Positions 25,315 through 33,453 of a DNA stretch of 64,000 bases are shown one piece after another; positions within the stretch are counted from its first letter, which is position 1, and every line of letters begins with the position of its first letter. The notes below the pieces were generated by a model. That model was not told the DNA's origin, made no database searches, and saw nothing but the letters and a program-made list of their open reading frames with translations. Made by a program: the position numbers and the translations under genes. This DNA comes from Aphodoplasma sp045592745. GTDB taxonomy: Bacteria; Bacillota; Clostridia; UBA1381; UMGS1253. The DNA is taken from assembly GCA_045592745.1 (NCBI GenBank), contig JAZNVH010000025.1:62001-126000 (forward strand), given 5' to 3'.

Positions 25315-25818
25315 ATGGATGAATTTAGACCTCAATCTTTTGGATATGCACATAGCAAGGCAGTTATGGAAGGCTTAAAGGCTTATGCAAGACTTAGAAA
25401 GAGTATTATTACAGAAAGTTATGTTTACATAGAGAAAGAGGGCGAAACAGAAGCTTTTAATGAAATGATTAAAGTAGCAAAGCAAGGCGGTAGAGATATA
25501 CTCTATGTTGACAGCGTTAAGGAGTTTGCTGGCAAAAGCCTTGCAGAGTTCAAAGAAGCCTTAATAGCAATAGAAGATGCGGGAATGAAAGTTGTGTCAG
25601 TAACAGAAAAAGATTATGACTATAACGCTTTTATGACGGCAATAGAGGTTTTGGAAGATATAACACCCAACTATCAAAAAAGTGCTTTATGTATCACCGC
25701 AATAACAATGCATGCAATGGGTGCGGATATAAAGAAAATTTGTAATGACCTTGGATTAAGTGAGGCAGATGTTTACGGAGCTATTGCAGAGTACAAGAGG
25801 GCAAGTGAAGATAAATAA
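25315..25818 (+). CDS. Resolvase-fold protein lacking catalytic residues
   Basis: A 167-residue protein shaped like the N-terminal domain of serine recombinases: FNEMIKVAKQGGRDILYVDSVKEFAGKSLAEFKEALIAIEDAGMKVVSVTE (48-98) follows the resolvase pattern of strand, helix and strand. The catalytic YARVS motif appears only as YAHSK (11-15), and the LSR/DRLGR arginines are replaced in VDSVKEFAGKS. The end (about 125-162) looks like a helix-turn-helix, with a MGADIKKICNDLGLSEADVYGAI stretch. It is probably a DNA-binding relative of resolvases, not an active recombinase. A strong AAGGAGGA site precedes the ATG. The zinc-ribbon gene follows. Confidence 0.65.
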   Translation: MDEFRPQSFGYAHSKAVMEGLKAYARLRKSIITESYVYIEKEGETEAFNEMIKVAKQGGRDILYVDSVKEFAGKSLAEFKEALIAIEDAGMKVVSVTEKDYDYNAFMTAIEVLEDITPNYQKSALCITAITMHAMGADIKKICNDLGLSEADVYGAIAEYKRASEDK

Positions 25819-25842
25819 TAATATGATGGAAGCGTGTAATTT

Positions 25843-26040
25843 ATGAAGAAAGGTAATATTGTCAAATGTGATAAGTGTGGGGAAAGCTACTACTATGAAA
25901 GCACAGGCAATCCTTGGTCCGGCGGTAAAGACCACGAAACAGCATATTGTCCATACTGCAAAGCAGAAGGACCTTCCGAGTTTATAAGTGGATTTATCTA
26001 TACATACAAATTGGATGATAACGGAAATCCTATTAAATAA
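25843..26040 (+). CDS. Small zinc-ribbon protein
   Basis: A 65-residue protein with two CxxC knuckles, CDKC (9-12) and CPYC (36-39), separated by 23 residues including HETAY, giving a plausible zinc ribbon. It has no other recognised domain. It lies 24 bases after the resolvase-fold gene and shares its terminator, so the two probably form one accessory operon. The ribosome site (GGAAGCG) is weak. Function unknown; a nucleic-acid- or protein-binding adaptor is likely. Confidence 0.65.
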   Translation: MKKGNIVKCDKCGESYYYESTGNPWSGGKDHETAYCPYCKAEGPSEFISGFIYTYKLDDNGNPIK

Positions 26041-26048
26041 TAAAAGGC

Positions 26049-26086
26049 AAGAGGGCAACTCGTGGGAGTTGCCCTCTTATGTTTTG
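26049..26086. terminator. Bidirectional terminator between zinc-ribbon and transposase genes
   Basis: AAGAGGGCAACTC and GAGTTGCCCTCTT form a perfect 13-bp stem with a GTGG loop. The right arm overlaps the transposase stop codon; T-rich bases occur on both exits (ATGTTTT rightward, CTTTTATTATT leftward). Confidence 0.88.
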
Positions 26087-27693
26087 GTGGTATATTTCAA
26101 GCTTTTAAGGTATTTTATATCTTCTTCATCTATCATATAACTACGGTTTTTCGTTACCAGTTCAACAATAATCTCGTCTATATTGTCAAGTTTTGCTATG
26201 GTGGAAGCAAGCGTCCAAGCATTCATCTTTGTATATCCTTTAATTCTGTGGATTTTTGCTATCTCATTCAGGTGACTGCGTGGGGCATCGAGCAGTATTT
26301 CACGCACATTAAAGGACGGGATATCTTCGGAATTATATTTGAAATATTTGTTTTTGGTAATTTTGCGTGCTTCTTCTGTTTTTTCTTTGAGTATCTGCAT
26401 CGCTCTGCCCGATGTCTTTGGAATATCAAGGTCGATTTCCTCCAAGTCTGGACGGGTTAAATTAATATGCAAGGGCAGAAGTTCCGACAATATATTCTCT
26501 GCGTCTCTGTGGCTGGCGGGATATTGTCCGTGACTGATTTTCCAATTACGGCGGAAAGCAAAGAAACGCATATATTCAGCAAGATACTTAGTTGATACAT
26601 TTGTCATATGCCTTTCAAAGAGTTTTTTCAATTCGTTGTGTAGCTCATTTACTCTTGCAAGAGAAAGGCTATATGTTCGTTTTATAGCACTGAACTCGGC
26701 ATAGGTCAAATCCTCTCTATGCTCTATTTTGTCTATCTGCCTTTCTCTGTAAAGGCGTTCCAAAATAATCTCATTGTGTTTATGGCGTTGTTCTTTGCTC
26801 ATATTAGGAGCATCCTTTGCGTTAAGGTATCCGTTGCTTTTTAGTATGGTGTTATAATTTGAAGGGCGTATATAATGACATAAATTTAGCAGGTCACAGG
26901 CTTGTGTATATATGCTGTTTGCATCGGAACAGAGATAGGCTGCATCAACACAGTATTTTTCGTATAAGTCTATAACGCTATCAGCAGATGCACGCCCAAG
27001 AGCTACCACCTCACAGGCACAGTAACCACGGCTGTCCACGGCGGTTAAGACAGTTGCATATTCCGGAGAAAGGCTGCCGTATTGGGAAGGACTATATCCG
27101 TATCTTGGCTTTCGCTCAACTCCTTTGAGATAACTTATAAGGTGACGGCTACCTTTTTGACTTTCTCTAAACCCTGTTTCGTCTATCTGTATGACACCCA
27201 TCAGTTTAGGCGGCTCTACGGCTGCCATAGCAAAAACAAGTTTCAAACGCATAGCAAAAAGAGTTTTAATATTGACACCCTCACAGGCATATGAGTAATC
27301 TTGTGAGAGTAGTGTTTGCATAGTTTCAAGGGAATCTCCGTTCAAAGTCATTCGGAGAACTTCCACCCAAACCTCCCAAGGAAAGTGTGACCTTTCCAAA
27401 AGAGTACCTGTAAAGCGGTTGAATCCTTTCGAGCAGTCTTGACAGCGAAATTTCTGAATCCCGGCATTTGTCTTGCCGTTGTGTACTACTGCAACAGAAC
27501 CGCAATAAGGGCAGGATCTGTTTACCCCTATACTTGCAAGGTGTTTTTCGGAAATTGTATAAATAGATTTATCCCACTCACGGCGAGAATCCCCGCCTTT
27601 TGCTTTTGCATAGGCATCCACTAATTCTTTAAACTGTGCAGGTGTTAATTCACTCATTTTTGATTGTAGTTTCTCAAAATCCTTTTCATTCAT
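26077..27693 (-). CDS. IS1595-like DDE transposase with extra C-terminal domain
   Basis: A 538-residue protein. Residues 61-90 form a zinc ribbon with C61, C64, C84 and C87, followed by the FNRFTGTLLERSHFPWEVW block usual in IS1595/ISXO2 transposases. Candidate catalytic residues are Asp171 in IQIDETGF, Asp257 in LCSDANS and Glu354 in LHNELKK, and the latter is followed by the family pattern VSTKYLAEYMRFFAFRRNW. About 60 charged residues are inserted between the last two. After residue 390 there is a further 150-residue tail whose REILLDAPRSHLNEIAKIHRIKGYTK part resembles a SAP/Rho-N-like DNA-binding fold. Ordinary members are near 300 residues. No terminal inverted repeats were found. Confidence 0.75.
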   Translation of the reverse strand: MNEKDFEKLQSKMSELTPAQFKELVDAYAKAKGGDSRREWDKSIYTISEKHLASIGVNRSCPYCGSVAVVHNGKTNAGIQKFRCQDCSKGFNRFTGTLLERSHFPWEVWVEVLRMTLNGDSLETMQTLLSQDYSYACEGVNIKTLFAMRLKLVFAMAAVEPPKLMGVIQIDETGFRESQKGSRHLISYLKGVERKPRYGYSPSQYGSLSPEYATVLTAVDSRGYCACEVVALGRASADSVIDLYEKYCVDAAYLCSDANSIYTQACDLLNLCHYIRPSNYNTILKSNGYLNAKDAPNMSKEQRHKHNEIILERLYRERQIDKIEHREDLTYAEFSAIKRTYSLSLARVNELHNELKKLFERHMTNVSTKYLAEYMRFFAFRRNWKISHGQYPASHRDAENILSELLPLHINLTRPDLEEIDLDIPKTSGRAMQILKEKTEEARKITKNKYFKYNSEDIPSFNVREILLDAPRSHLNEIAKIHRIKGYTKMNAWTLASTIAKLDNIDEIIVELVTKNRSYMIDEEDIKYLKSLKYTTKT

Positions 27694-27787
27694 AGCTTTA
27701 CCGCCTCTATCTATTCATCACAGCCAACTTTGATGATTTTTTATTCTTCAAATCATACTTTATATTATAATCTCAACACTAAAATCT

Positions 27788-27833
27788 GTCAACTGTTGTG
27801 TGGAATATATAATTTGGATAAAAAACAGTTGAC
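27788..27833. promoter_or_regulatory. Inverted repeat overlapping the serC promoter
   Basis: GTCAACTGTT (27788-27797) and its exact complement AACAGTTGAC (27824-27833) lie 26 bases apart, and the right copy contains most of the serC -35 box. It could be a two-site operator or the leftover end of a mobile element beside the transposase. Confidence 0.4.
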
Positions 27834-27857
27834 TACACAGCTTTTTTGTAGTATAAT
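27829..27857 (+). promoter_or_regulatory. Promoter of serC-serA
   Basis: TTGACT, 17 bases, TATAAT. Transcription should start near 27864 with a short leader that ends at the AGAGGAGGAA ribosome site of serC. Confidence 0.8.
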
Positions 27858-27891
27858 GGGACTGTTATAAAGATAAGAGGAGGAACTAACT

Positions 27892-28974
27892 ATGGAAAGA
27901 GTATTTAATTTTTCGGCAGGCCCGTCATCATTACCGCTTGAAGTGCTAAAAAAGGCAGCTTCTGAGCTTACTTGCTACGGTAATAGCGGTATGTCGGTTA
28001 TGGAGATGAGCCACCGTTCAAAAGATTATGAGGATATCATTTTTAAAGCAAATGCTATGTTTTATGAGCTTATGAATATCCCTGAAAATTACAAGGTGTT
28101 ATTTTTGCAGGGCGGAGCATCTACTCAGTTTGCTATGGTACCGCTTAACCTTTACGGCAAAAATATGAAGGCTGATTATGTTGTTACAGGTCAGTTTGCA
28201 GGAAAAGCTGCTGATGAAGGCGCAAAGTTTGGTGAGGCTAACATTGTTGCTTCAAGTAAGGATAAGACTTTTTCCTATATTCCTAAGCTTACTAATGCTG
28301 ATTTTTCAAAGGATGCAGATTTTGTACATATAACACTTAACAATACTATTTACGGAACAAAGTATAACTACATTCCTGACACAGGAGATGTTCCGCTTGT
28401 TGCAGATATTTCTTCATGTATATTGTCTGAAAAGCTTGACGTGTCAAAGTTTGGTCTTCTTTATGCAGGTGCACAGAAGAATATCGGACCTGCAGGCTTG
28501 ACGGTTGCTATTGTAAGAGAGGATTTGATTGGTCACGCGTTGCCGATTACTCCTACAATGCTTGATTACAGCGTACACGCTAAAAACGATTCAATGTATA
28601 ACACTCCTCCTACATATAGTATCTATATGTGCGGTCTTGTCCTTGAATGGATTAAGAGCCTAGGCGGAGTTGACGCTATTGAAAAAATCAATATTGAAAA
28701 AGCAGCTATTTTGTATAATTATCTTGATGAGTCATCACTCTTTAAGGGCTGCGCTGAAAAAGAGGATCGTTCACTAATGAATGCTACATTTGTTACAGGC
28801 AATCCTGAGCTTGATGACAAATTTGTCAAGGAGGCTAAGGTTAACGGCTTTGTTAACATCAAGGGACACAGAAGTGTTGGCGGTATGAGAGCAAGTATTT
28901 ACAATGCAATGCCAATCGAAGGTGTTAAAAAATTAGTTGAATTTATGAAGAAATTTGAAATGGAAAATAAATAG
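27892..28974 (+). CDS. serC: Phosphoserine aminotransferase
   Basis: A 360-residue PLP enzyme that converts 3-phosphohydroxypyruvate and glutamate to phosphoserine, the second step of serine synthesis. It begins with VFNFSAGPSSLPLEVL, the family start, and has LFLQGGASTQFAMVPLNL (about 65-82) and the PLP lysine in YAGAQKNIGPAGLTV (about 192-206). Full length and normal. serA follows 14 bases downstream, so the two are one operon. No phosphoserine phosphatase gene is in the window. Confidence 0.97.
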   Translation: MERVFNFSAGPSSLPLEVLKKAASELTCYGNSGMSVMEMSHRSKDYEDIIFKANAMFYELMNIPENYKVLFLQGGASTQFAMVPLNLYGKNMKADYVVTGQFAGKAADEGAKFGEANIVASSKDKTFSYIPKLTNADFSKDADFVHITLNNTIYGTKYNYIPDTGDVPLVADISSCILSEKLDVSKFGLLYAGAQKNIGPAGLTVAIVREDLIGHALPITPTMLDYSVHAKNDSMYNTPPTYSIYMCGLVLEWIKSLGGVDAIEKINIEKAAILYNYLDESSLFKGCAEKEDRSLMNATFVTGNPELDDKFVKEAKVNGFVNIKGHRSVGGMRASIYNAMPIEGVKKLVEFMKKFEMENK

Positions 28975-28988
28975 AGTAGGTGATTATT

Positions 28989-30146
28989 ATGAGCAACATT
29001 TTAACTCTTAACAAAATATCAAAAATAGGACTTAGCAAGTTTTCATCTGATTATAAGATTTCTGACAATATCGAAAATCCTGATGCAATCATTTTGAGAA
29101 GCTTTAATATGCATGATTACGATATGCCAAAATCACTTCTGGCAATAGGAAGAGCGGGTGCAGGTGTAAATAACATCCCGGTTGAAAATTGTGCTAAAGA
29201 CGGAATTGTTGTTTTTAACACTCCCGGTGCTAATGCAAATGCGGTAAAAGAACTTGTTGTTGCAGGACTTTTCCTTGCATCAAGAGATATTGTGGGCGGA
29301 ATAAAATGGGCAGAAACTCTTGATTCTGACCAAATTGCAAAAGATGTTGAAAAGGGTAAGGGCGCATTTGTAGGTCCTGAAATATATGGAAAGAAGCTCG
29401 GCGTTGTTGGTCTTGGTGCAATCGGCGTTTTGGTTGCAAATGCCGCACAGCATCTTGGAATGGAAGTTGTAGGATATGACCCGTTCATTTCTGTTGATGC
29501 CGCATGGAGCGTTTCAAAATCAATTAAAAGAGCAACTGATTTAAAAGAAATATATGAAACATGTGATTATATCACACTTCATCTTCCATACAATAAAGAA
29601 ACAGCATCTATGATTAATACACAGACAATCGCTCAAATGAAAGATGGCGTAAGAATACTCAATTTCTCAAGAGCTGAGCTTGTTGATGCAGATGCAATGA
29701 AGACTGCAATAGATGACGAAAAAGTTGCAAAATATGTTTGCGATTTTCCGTCAAATGCTCTTAACTCATATAAAAATGTTGTTTCTATTCCGCATCTTGG
29801 CGCTTCGACACCTGAAGCAGAGGATAACTGTGCCGTTATGGCTGTAAATCAGATTATGGACTTTTTGGAGAACGGAAATATCGTTAATTCAGTTAACTTC
29901 CCGAAAGTTGTTATGCCAAGAAGTACTGACAAGAGAATAACAGTTATCCACGAAAACATTCCTAATATGTTAAGCCAAATTTCCAATCAGATTGCAAAGG
30001 ATGGCATAAACATTGAAGGTATGATTAACGGAAGCAAAAACAATGTTGCTTATACAATACTTGATGTTGTAGGCGATGTTGATGCTAATGTTATTAAGGA
30101 TATTGAAAATATCGAAGGCGTAATAAGAGTAAGAGCAATTATGTAA
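28989..30146 (+). CDS. serA: D-3-phosphoglycerate dehydrogenase
   Basis: A 385-residue NAD-dependent dehydrogenase that opens the phosphorylated serine pathway. It has the split substrate domain, a Rossmann fold with KKLGVVGLGAIGVLVANAA (about 134-152), and a C-terminal ACT-like regulatory domain (about 310-385) around VIHENIPNMLSQISNQIAKDGINIEGM, which may sense serine. It is shorter than the 520-residue form because it lacks the extra intervening domain. The ATG at 28989 has an AGGTGA site; the upstream GTG is inside that site. Confidence 0.95.
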   Translation: MSNILTLNKISKIGLSKFSSDYKISDNIENPDAIILRSFNMHDYDMPKSLLAIGRAGAGVNNIPVENCAKDGIVVFNTPGANANAVKELVVAGLFLASRDIVGGIKWAETLDSDQIAKDVEKGKGAFVGPEIYGKKLGVVGLGAIGVLVANAAQHLGMEVVGYDPFISVDAAWSVSKSIKRATDLKEIYETCDYITLHLPYNKETASMINTQTIAQMKDGVRILNFSRAELVDADAMKTAIDDEKVAKYVCDFPSNALNSYKNVVSIPHLGASTPEAEDNCAVMAVNQIMDFLENGNIVNSVNFPKVVMPRSTDKRITVIHENIPNMLSQISNQIAKDGINIEGMINGSKNNVAYTILDVVGDVDANVIKDIENIEGVIRVRAIM

Positions 30147-30152
30147 TATACC

Positions 30153-30180
30153 AAGAGCCGGACTAAAAACCGGCTCTTTT
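30153..30180 (+). terminator. Terminator after serA
   Basis: AAGAGCCGG and CCGGCTCTT form a 9-bp stem around an eight-base A-rich loop, with T following. Confidence 0.88.
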
Positions 30181-30190
30181 GTTGTATAAT

Positions 30191-30232
30191 AAAAACCAGA
30201 CCGACACTTTGACGTTGGACTGGTTTTTTATA
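30191..30232. terminator. Second terminator, serving the leftward mutarotase-like gene
   Basis: AAAAACCAGACC pairs with GGACTGGTTTTT with one mismatch. It lies just downstream of the leftward gene that ends at 30247 and backs up the serA terminator. Confidence 0.75.
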
Positions 30233-30246
30233 CAAATAAAATTTAA

Positions 30247-31161
30247 TTATTTTACATATTTTTTGACAAGTAAATCAAAAGCGTCTTCATCAAATTCTTT
30301 TTGTACATCGCATTTGTGAAGCGACCAGTATTCAGAATGAAAACTGCTTTCACCTTGTTTTAAAGTTTTATATTCTCCCAATGATTCCATTTCGAGAAAC
30401 ATTTTGTTGGTATAGGTTTCAAAAGATACGCCACCATCAGGATATGTTCCGCCTTTTACAAGGTCGAATTTTTTCACAAATAAATCCCCGTGATTTAAAT
30501 ACATTGCAAAGTTATGTTCTGCGTTTATTCCGATTTTATAGTTTCTGTCAGAATCTTTTTGTGATAAGGCAAGATATCTTTCGCCCCATTTTGCACGTTC
30601 ATCTGCTATTTTTACATATGACCAGAAAACAATTTTGCGGTTAGGATCAAAAACTGTGTCCGTTGTGGGTTGGGGGACAATTTCCATTCCACCTGATGAA
30701 AGTGCTGTGATGCCCCAGATTGCAGCATCAAGGTCATTTTTGCTGTGGTTTGTAAGTTTGTGTTCAATCTTCACATCAGAGCAGGCATCAGCCATTGTTA
30801 CAGTAAATTCACACTGTATTTCACATACCTTATGATAACGCTGAATAAAATGTACTCCGTTTGGAAGAATTTCATAATCAACTTTTTCGTTATCGGGATA
30901 ATAGCATCTGTCAAATCTTTCGGGGCTTGTCCACATTCTGTGACCGCCGTATATGTACCAGGGACTTCCGTATTTTTCTTTGGATGCAGACTCGTTAAAT
31001 GAGCGGTCGGGATTTTCAAACAAGATGTTCTCGCCATTTAAAAAAGAATAATTTATAATCCTGGGTCCAAAATCTACAGTTACAATAACTTTTACAGTTT
31101 CATTTGATATTTCGATACAATTTCCAAAATCATTGTATGTTATTTGCTTGATGTTAACCAT
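30247..31161 (-). CDS. Galactose-mutarotase-like protein (DUF4380 type)
   Basis: A 304-residue, mostly beta-strand protein without signal peptide. The opening NCIEISNETVKVIVTVDFGPRIINYSF (about 13-39) matches DUF4380/aldose-1-epimerase-like carbohydrate-binding proteins. Further features are WYIYGGHRMWTSPER (about 68-82) and the aromatic-rich KWGERYLAL stretch. A role on sugars is likely but no substrate can be named. The ATG at 31161 is chosen for its AAGGAGGT site and because the promoter at 31190-31218 lies across the longer frame. Monocistronic. Confidence 0.72.
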   Translation of the reverse strand: MVNIKQITYNDFGNCIEISNETVKVIVTVDFGPRIINYSFLNGENILFENPDRSFNESASKEKYGSPWYIYGGHRMWTSPERFDRCYYPDNEKVDYEILPNGVHFIQRYHKVCEIQCEFTVTMADACSDVKIEHKLTNHSKNDLDAAIWGITALSSGGMEIVPQPTTDTVFDPNRKIVFWSYVKIADERAKWGERYLALSQKDSDRNYKIGINAEHNFAMYLNHGDLFVKKFDLVKGGTYPDGGVSFETYTNKMFLEMESLGEYKTLKQGESSFHSEYWSLHKCDVQKEFDEDAFDLLVKKYVK

Positions 31162-31189
31162 TTTTATATACCTCCTTGTATCTGCCTTT

Positions 31190-31218
31190 ATTATATATAA
31201 AACACTCTTACATTGCAA
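31190..31218 (-). promoter_or_regulatory. Promoter of the mutarotase-like gene
   Basis: Read leftward, TTGCAA, 17 bases, TATAAT. It fixes the gene start downstream of 31190. Confidence 0.7.
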
Positions 31219-31249
31219 TAGAAATATTTTTGAATCGGTAGATTTCGTA

Positions 31250-31278
31250 TTGATATATTAATAACTGTGTGCTATAAT
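31250..31278 (+). promoter_or_regulatory. Promoter of the PspC/DUF1385/prmC group
   Basis: TTGATA, 17 bases, TATAAT, about 48 bases before the PspC-like start codon. The next genes are close enough to be read from it. Confidence 0.75.
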
Positions 31279-31325
31279 TAATATATGCAGAATTTTATTT
31301 GATAATAAAAAAAGGAGAATGTTTT

Positions 31326-31514
31326 ATGAAAAAGAAATTATACAAATCAAACACAGATAAAAAATTGTGCGGAGTATGTGGCGGTATAGCTGAATATTTT
31401 GATGTTGATTCAACAATTATCCGTCTTGCATGGGTTCTTCTTACCTTGTTTGTGGGCTGCGGAATAATTGCGTACATTATTGCCGCACTTGTTATGCCCA
31501 AAATAGCTGAATAA
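31326..31514 (+). CDS. PspC-domain membrane protein
   Basis: A 62-residue protein consisting of one PspC domain: KKLYKSNTDKKLCGVCGGIAEYFDVDSTIIRLAWVLLTLF, then a hydrophobic helix ending in ALVMPK. PspC proteins take part in envelope stress responses in some bacteria; short forms such as this are common in Firmicutes and are not characterised. The ATG at 31326 follows AAAGGAG. DUF1385 begins 16 bases after the stop. Confidence 0.88.
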   Translation: MKKKLYKSNTDKKLCGVCGGIAEYFDVDSTIIRLAWVLLTLFVGCGIIAYIIAALVMPKIAE

Positions 31515-31530
31515 TCCGGAGGAATATACC

Positions 31531-32535
31531 ATGAGTGAGAACAAGCAGCATATGACATCAATCGGGGGGCAAGCCGTGCTTGAAGGTGTTATGATGCGTG
31601 GACCGTCAAAAAATGCGATTGCCGTAAGAAAGAGCGACGGCGAAATTGATATAGAGGTAAAGCAGAACAACTCGCTTGTAGCAAAGCTAAGGCTTGCAAA
31701 AATCCCGATAATTCGTGGTGTTGTATCATTTTTTGACAGTCTTATAATAGGCGTGAGTGCGACTATGCACTCGGCTGAATTTATTGACCTTGAAGGTGAA
31801 GAAGACGAAAAACCGTCAAAATTTGACGCTTTTATAGAAAAGCATTTTGGCGATAAAATGCTTGACATTATTATGTGGATTTCGATAGCACTTTCACTTG
31901 TGCTTGGAGTGGGACTTTTTATGCTTTTGCCTACTGCGGTTGCAGGATGGATTAAAAGTTTGTTTTTGAATGAAACGTTTATCAAGTTTCCGGCATCTTT
32001 TATAGATGCACTGGCGCCGTTTATAAATAATCATATTGTGCTCAATTTACTTGAAGCGTTTACAAGAATTGTAATTTTTGTGTTGTATATGCTTTTGGTT
32101 TCGCAAATGAAGGATATGCAGCGCGTATTTGAATATCACGGAGCGGAGCACAAAACCATTGCTTGTTATGAGGCTGGCGAGGAGCTTACTGCAGAAAATG
32201 CAGCAAAACATTCGCGCTTCCATCCAAGATGCGGAACGAGCTTTTTGCTTATCGTAATGGTTGTGAGCATATTGTTCTTTTCGTTTTTGACGTGGGATAA
32301 TGTGTGGACGAGAATGGGCACAAGACTTCTGTTGTTGCCGGTTGTGGCAGGCATTTCGTATGAAATTATTAGGTTTGCAGGCAGAAGCAAATCAAAATGT
32401 GTAGCATTTCTTACAAAACCTGGACTTTGGCTACAAAAGCTTACCACACGTGAACCTGATGCAGCGCAGCTTGAGGTTGCTATTGCATCTTTAAAGGCGG
32501 TTATGCCTGAAAACGGGGAGGATGACAGGTGGTAA
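31531..32535 (+). CDS. DUF1385-family membrane protein
   Basis: A 334-residue protein matching DUF1385: IGGQAVLEGVMMRGP near the N-terminus (about 11-25), two or three membrane helices (about 110-135 and 160-195), the YHGAEHKTIACYEAG motif (about 208-222) and HPRCGTSF (about 235-242), rich in His, Glu and Cys and suggestive of a metal site. The family is widespread in Gram-positive bacteria next to prmC/prfA, as here, but its function is unknown. It overlaps prmC by seven bases, showing translational coupling. Confidence 0.92.
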   Translation: MSENKQHMTSIGGQAVLEGVMMRGPSKNAIAVRKSDGEIDIEVKQNNSLVAKLRLAKIPIIRGVVSFFDSLIIGVSATMHSAEFIDLEGEEDEKPSKFDAFIEKHFGDKMLDIIMWISIALSLVLGVGLFMLLPTAVAGWIKSLFLNETFIKFPASFIDALAPFINNHIVLNLLEAFTRIVIFVLYMLLVSQMKDMQRVFEYHGAEHKTIACYEAGEELTAENAAKHSRFHPRCGTSFLLIVMVVSILFFSFLTWDNVWTRMGTRLLLLPVVAGISYEIIRFAGRSKSKCVAFLTKPGLWLQKLTTREPDAAQLEVAIASLKAVMPENGEDDRW

Positions 32536-33374
32536 TAAAACAGCTTTTGCAATATGGCGCCAAAATGCTTTCGGATAATGGCACACATACGCCAAAGCTT
32601 GATGCATCGCTTCTTTTGTGCCACGTTCTAAAAAAGGACAGAAGCTATCTTATCATAAATCATATGCAAAAGGTAGAAGAAAATGATGAAAAGGAGTTTT
32701 TGTCGCTTTTGCAAAAGCGTGCAGATGGTATGCCAATAGCATATATACTGGGCAAAAAAGAGTTTATGTCGCTTGAATTTGAGGTAAATGAAAACGTGCT
32801 TATACCGCGCGCTGACACAGAAACGCTTTGCGAGTATATAATTGAAAACAACGATAAAAAATCGCCGAAAATTGCCGATATATGTTGTGGCAGCGGTGCA
32901 ATAGGGGTTTCGCTTGCGGTTTATATAAAGGATTCGCGCGTTACGTTGGCAGATATAAGCGAGGGTGCGCTTGAAATGGCGCAGAAAAACGCCAAAAAGC
33001 ACGGCGTATATGAGCGTTGCTTGTTTGAAAAGATTGACATATTAAGTGAAAATCTAAATGAAAAATATGATATTATAGTATCAAATCCGCCGTATATCGA
33101 GTCGAAGGTTATTGACACACTTGAGCGCGATGTGAAGGATTTTGAACCGCGGCTTGCACTCGATGGAGGCGAAGACGGATTTGTGTTTTACACACATCTT
33201 GCAAAGGTTTGCTATGATGTGTTAAAAAAAGATGGTGTTATTGCCTTTGAGGTGGGTCACACACAGGCAGAGGCGGTAGCAAAAATGCTTTCAGATAACG
33301 GTTTTTGTGATGTAAAAAGCATTTGTGATTTAGCTAATATAAAGCGCGTTGTGTGCGCAAGAAAGCGTATTTAA
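32529..33374 (+). CDS. prmC: Release factor glutamine methyltransferase
   Basis: A 281-residue SAM-dependent enzyme that methylates the GGQ glutamine of release factors RF1 and RF2. The N-terminal helical domain is followed by IPRADTETL (about 90-98), the SAM-binding IADICCGSGAIGVSLA (about 115-130) and the catalytic NPPY in IIVSNPPYIES (about 180-190). It starts with GTG inside the end of the DUF1385 gene. prfA, often its neighbour, is not present here. The ribosome site lies in the upstream coding sequence. Confidence 0.95.
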   Translation: MVIKQLLQYGAKMLSDNGTHTPKLDASLLLCHVLKKDRSYLIINHMQKVEENDEKEFLSLLQKRADGMPIAYILGKKEFMSLEFEVNENVLIPRADTETLCEYIIENNDKKSPKIADICCGSGAIGVSLAVYIKDSRVTLADISEGALEMAQKNAKKHGVYERCLFEKIDILSENLNEKYDIIVSNPPYIESKVIDTLERDVKDFEPRLALDGGEDGFVFYTHLAKVCYDVLKKDGVIAFEVGHTQAEAVAKMLSDNGFCDVKSICDLANIKRVVCARKRI

Positions 33375-33391
33375 CTGCGTTTTTCTTATAT

Positions 33392-33421
33392 TTGACATAT
33401 ATAGTCAAAATATGGTATACT
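33392..33421 (+). promoter_or_regulatory. Promoter of lysA
   Basis: TTGACA, 18 bases, TATACT. The leader is short (about 26 bases) and holds the GGAGGAGG ribosome site, so no riboswitch fits between. Confidence 0.7.
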
Positions 33422-33453
33422 AAGTGTGACATTTTTTGGAGGAGGCTTATAAT

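Noticed and set aside
27694..27840. Terminal inverted repeats of the transposase element
   Set aside because: The 10-bp repeat near serC has no partner beyond the transposase stop at 26,077; the hairpin there is a terminator.
28980..28988. GTG start for serA
   Set aside because: The GTG lies inside the AGGTGA ribosome site that serves the ATG at 28989.
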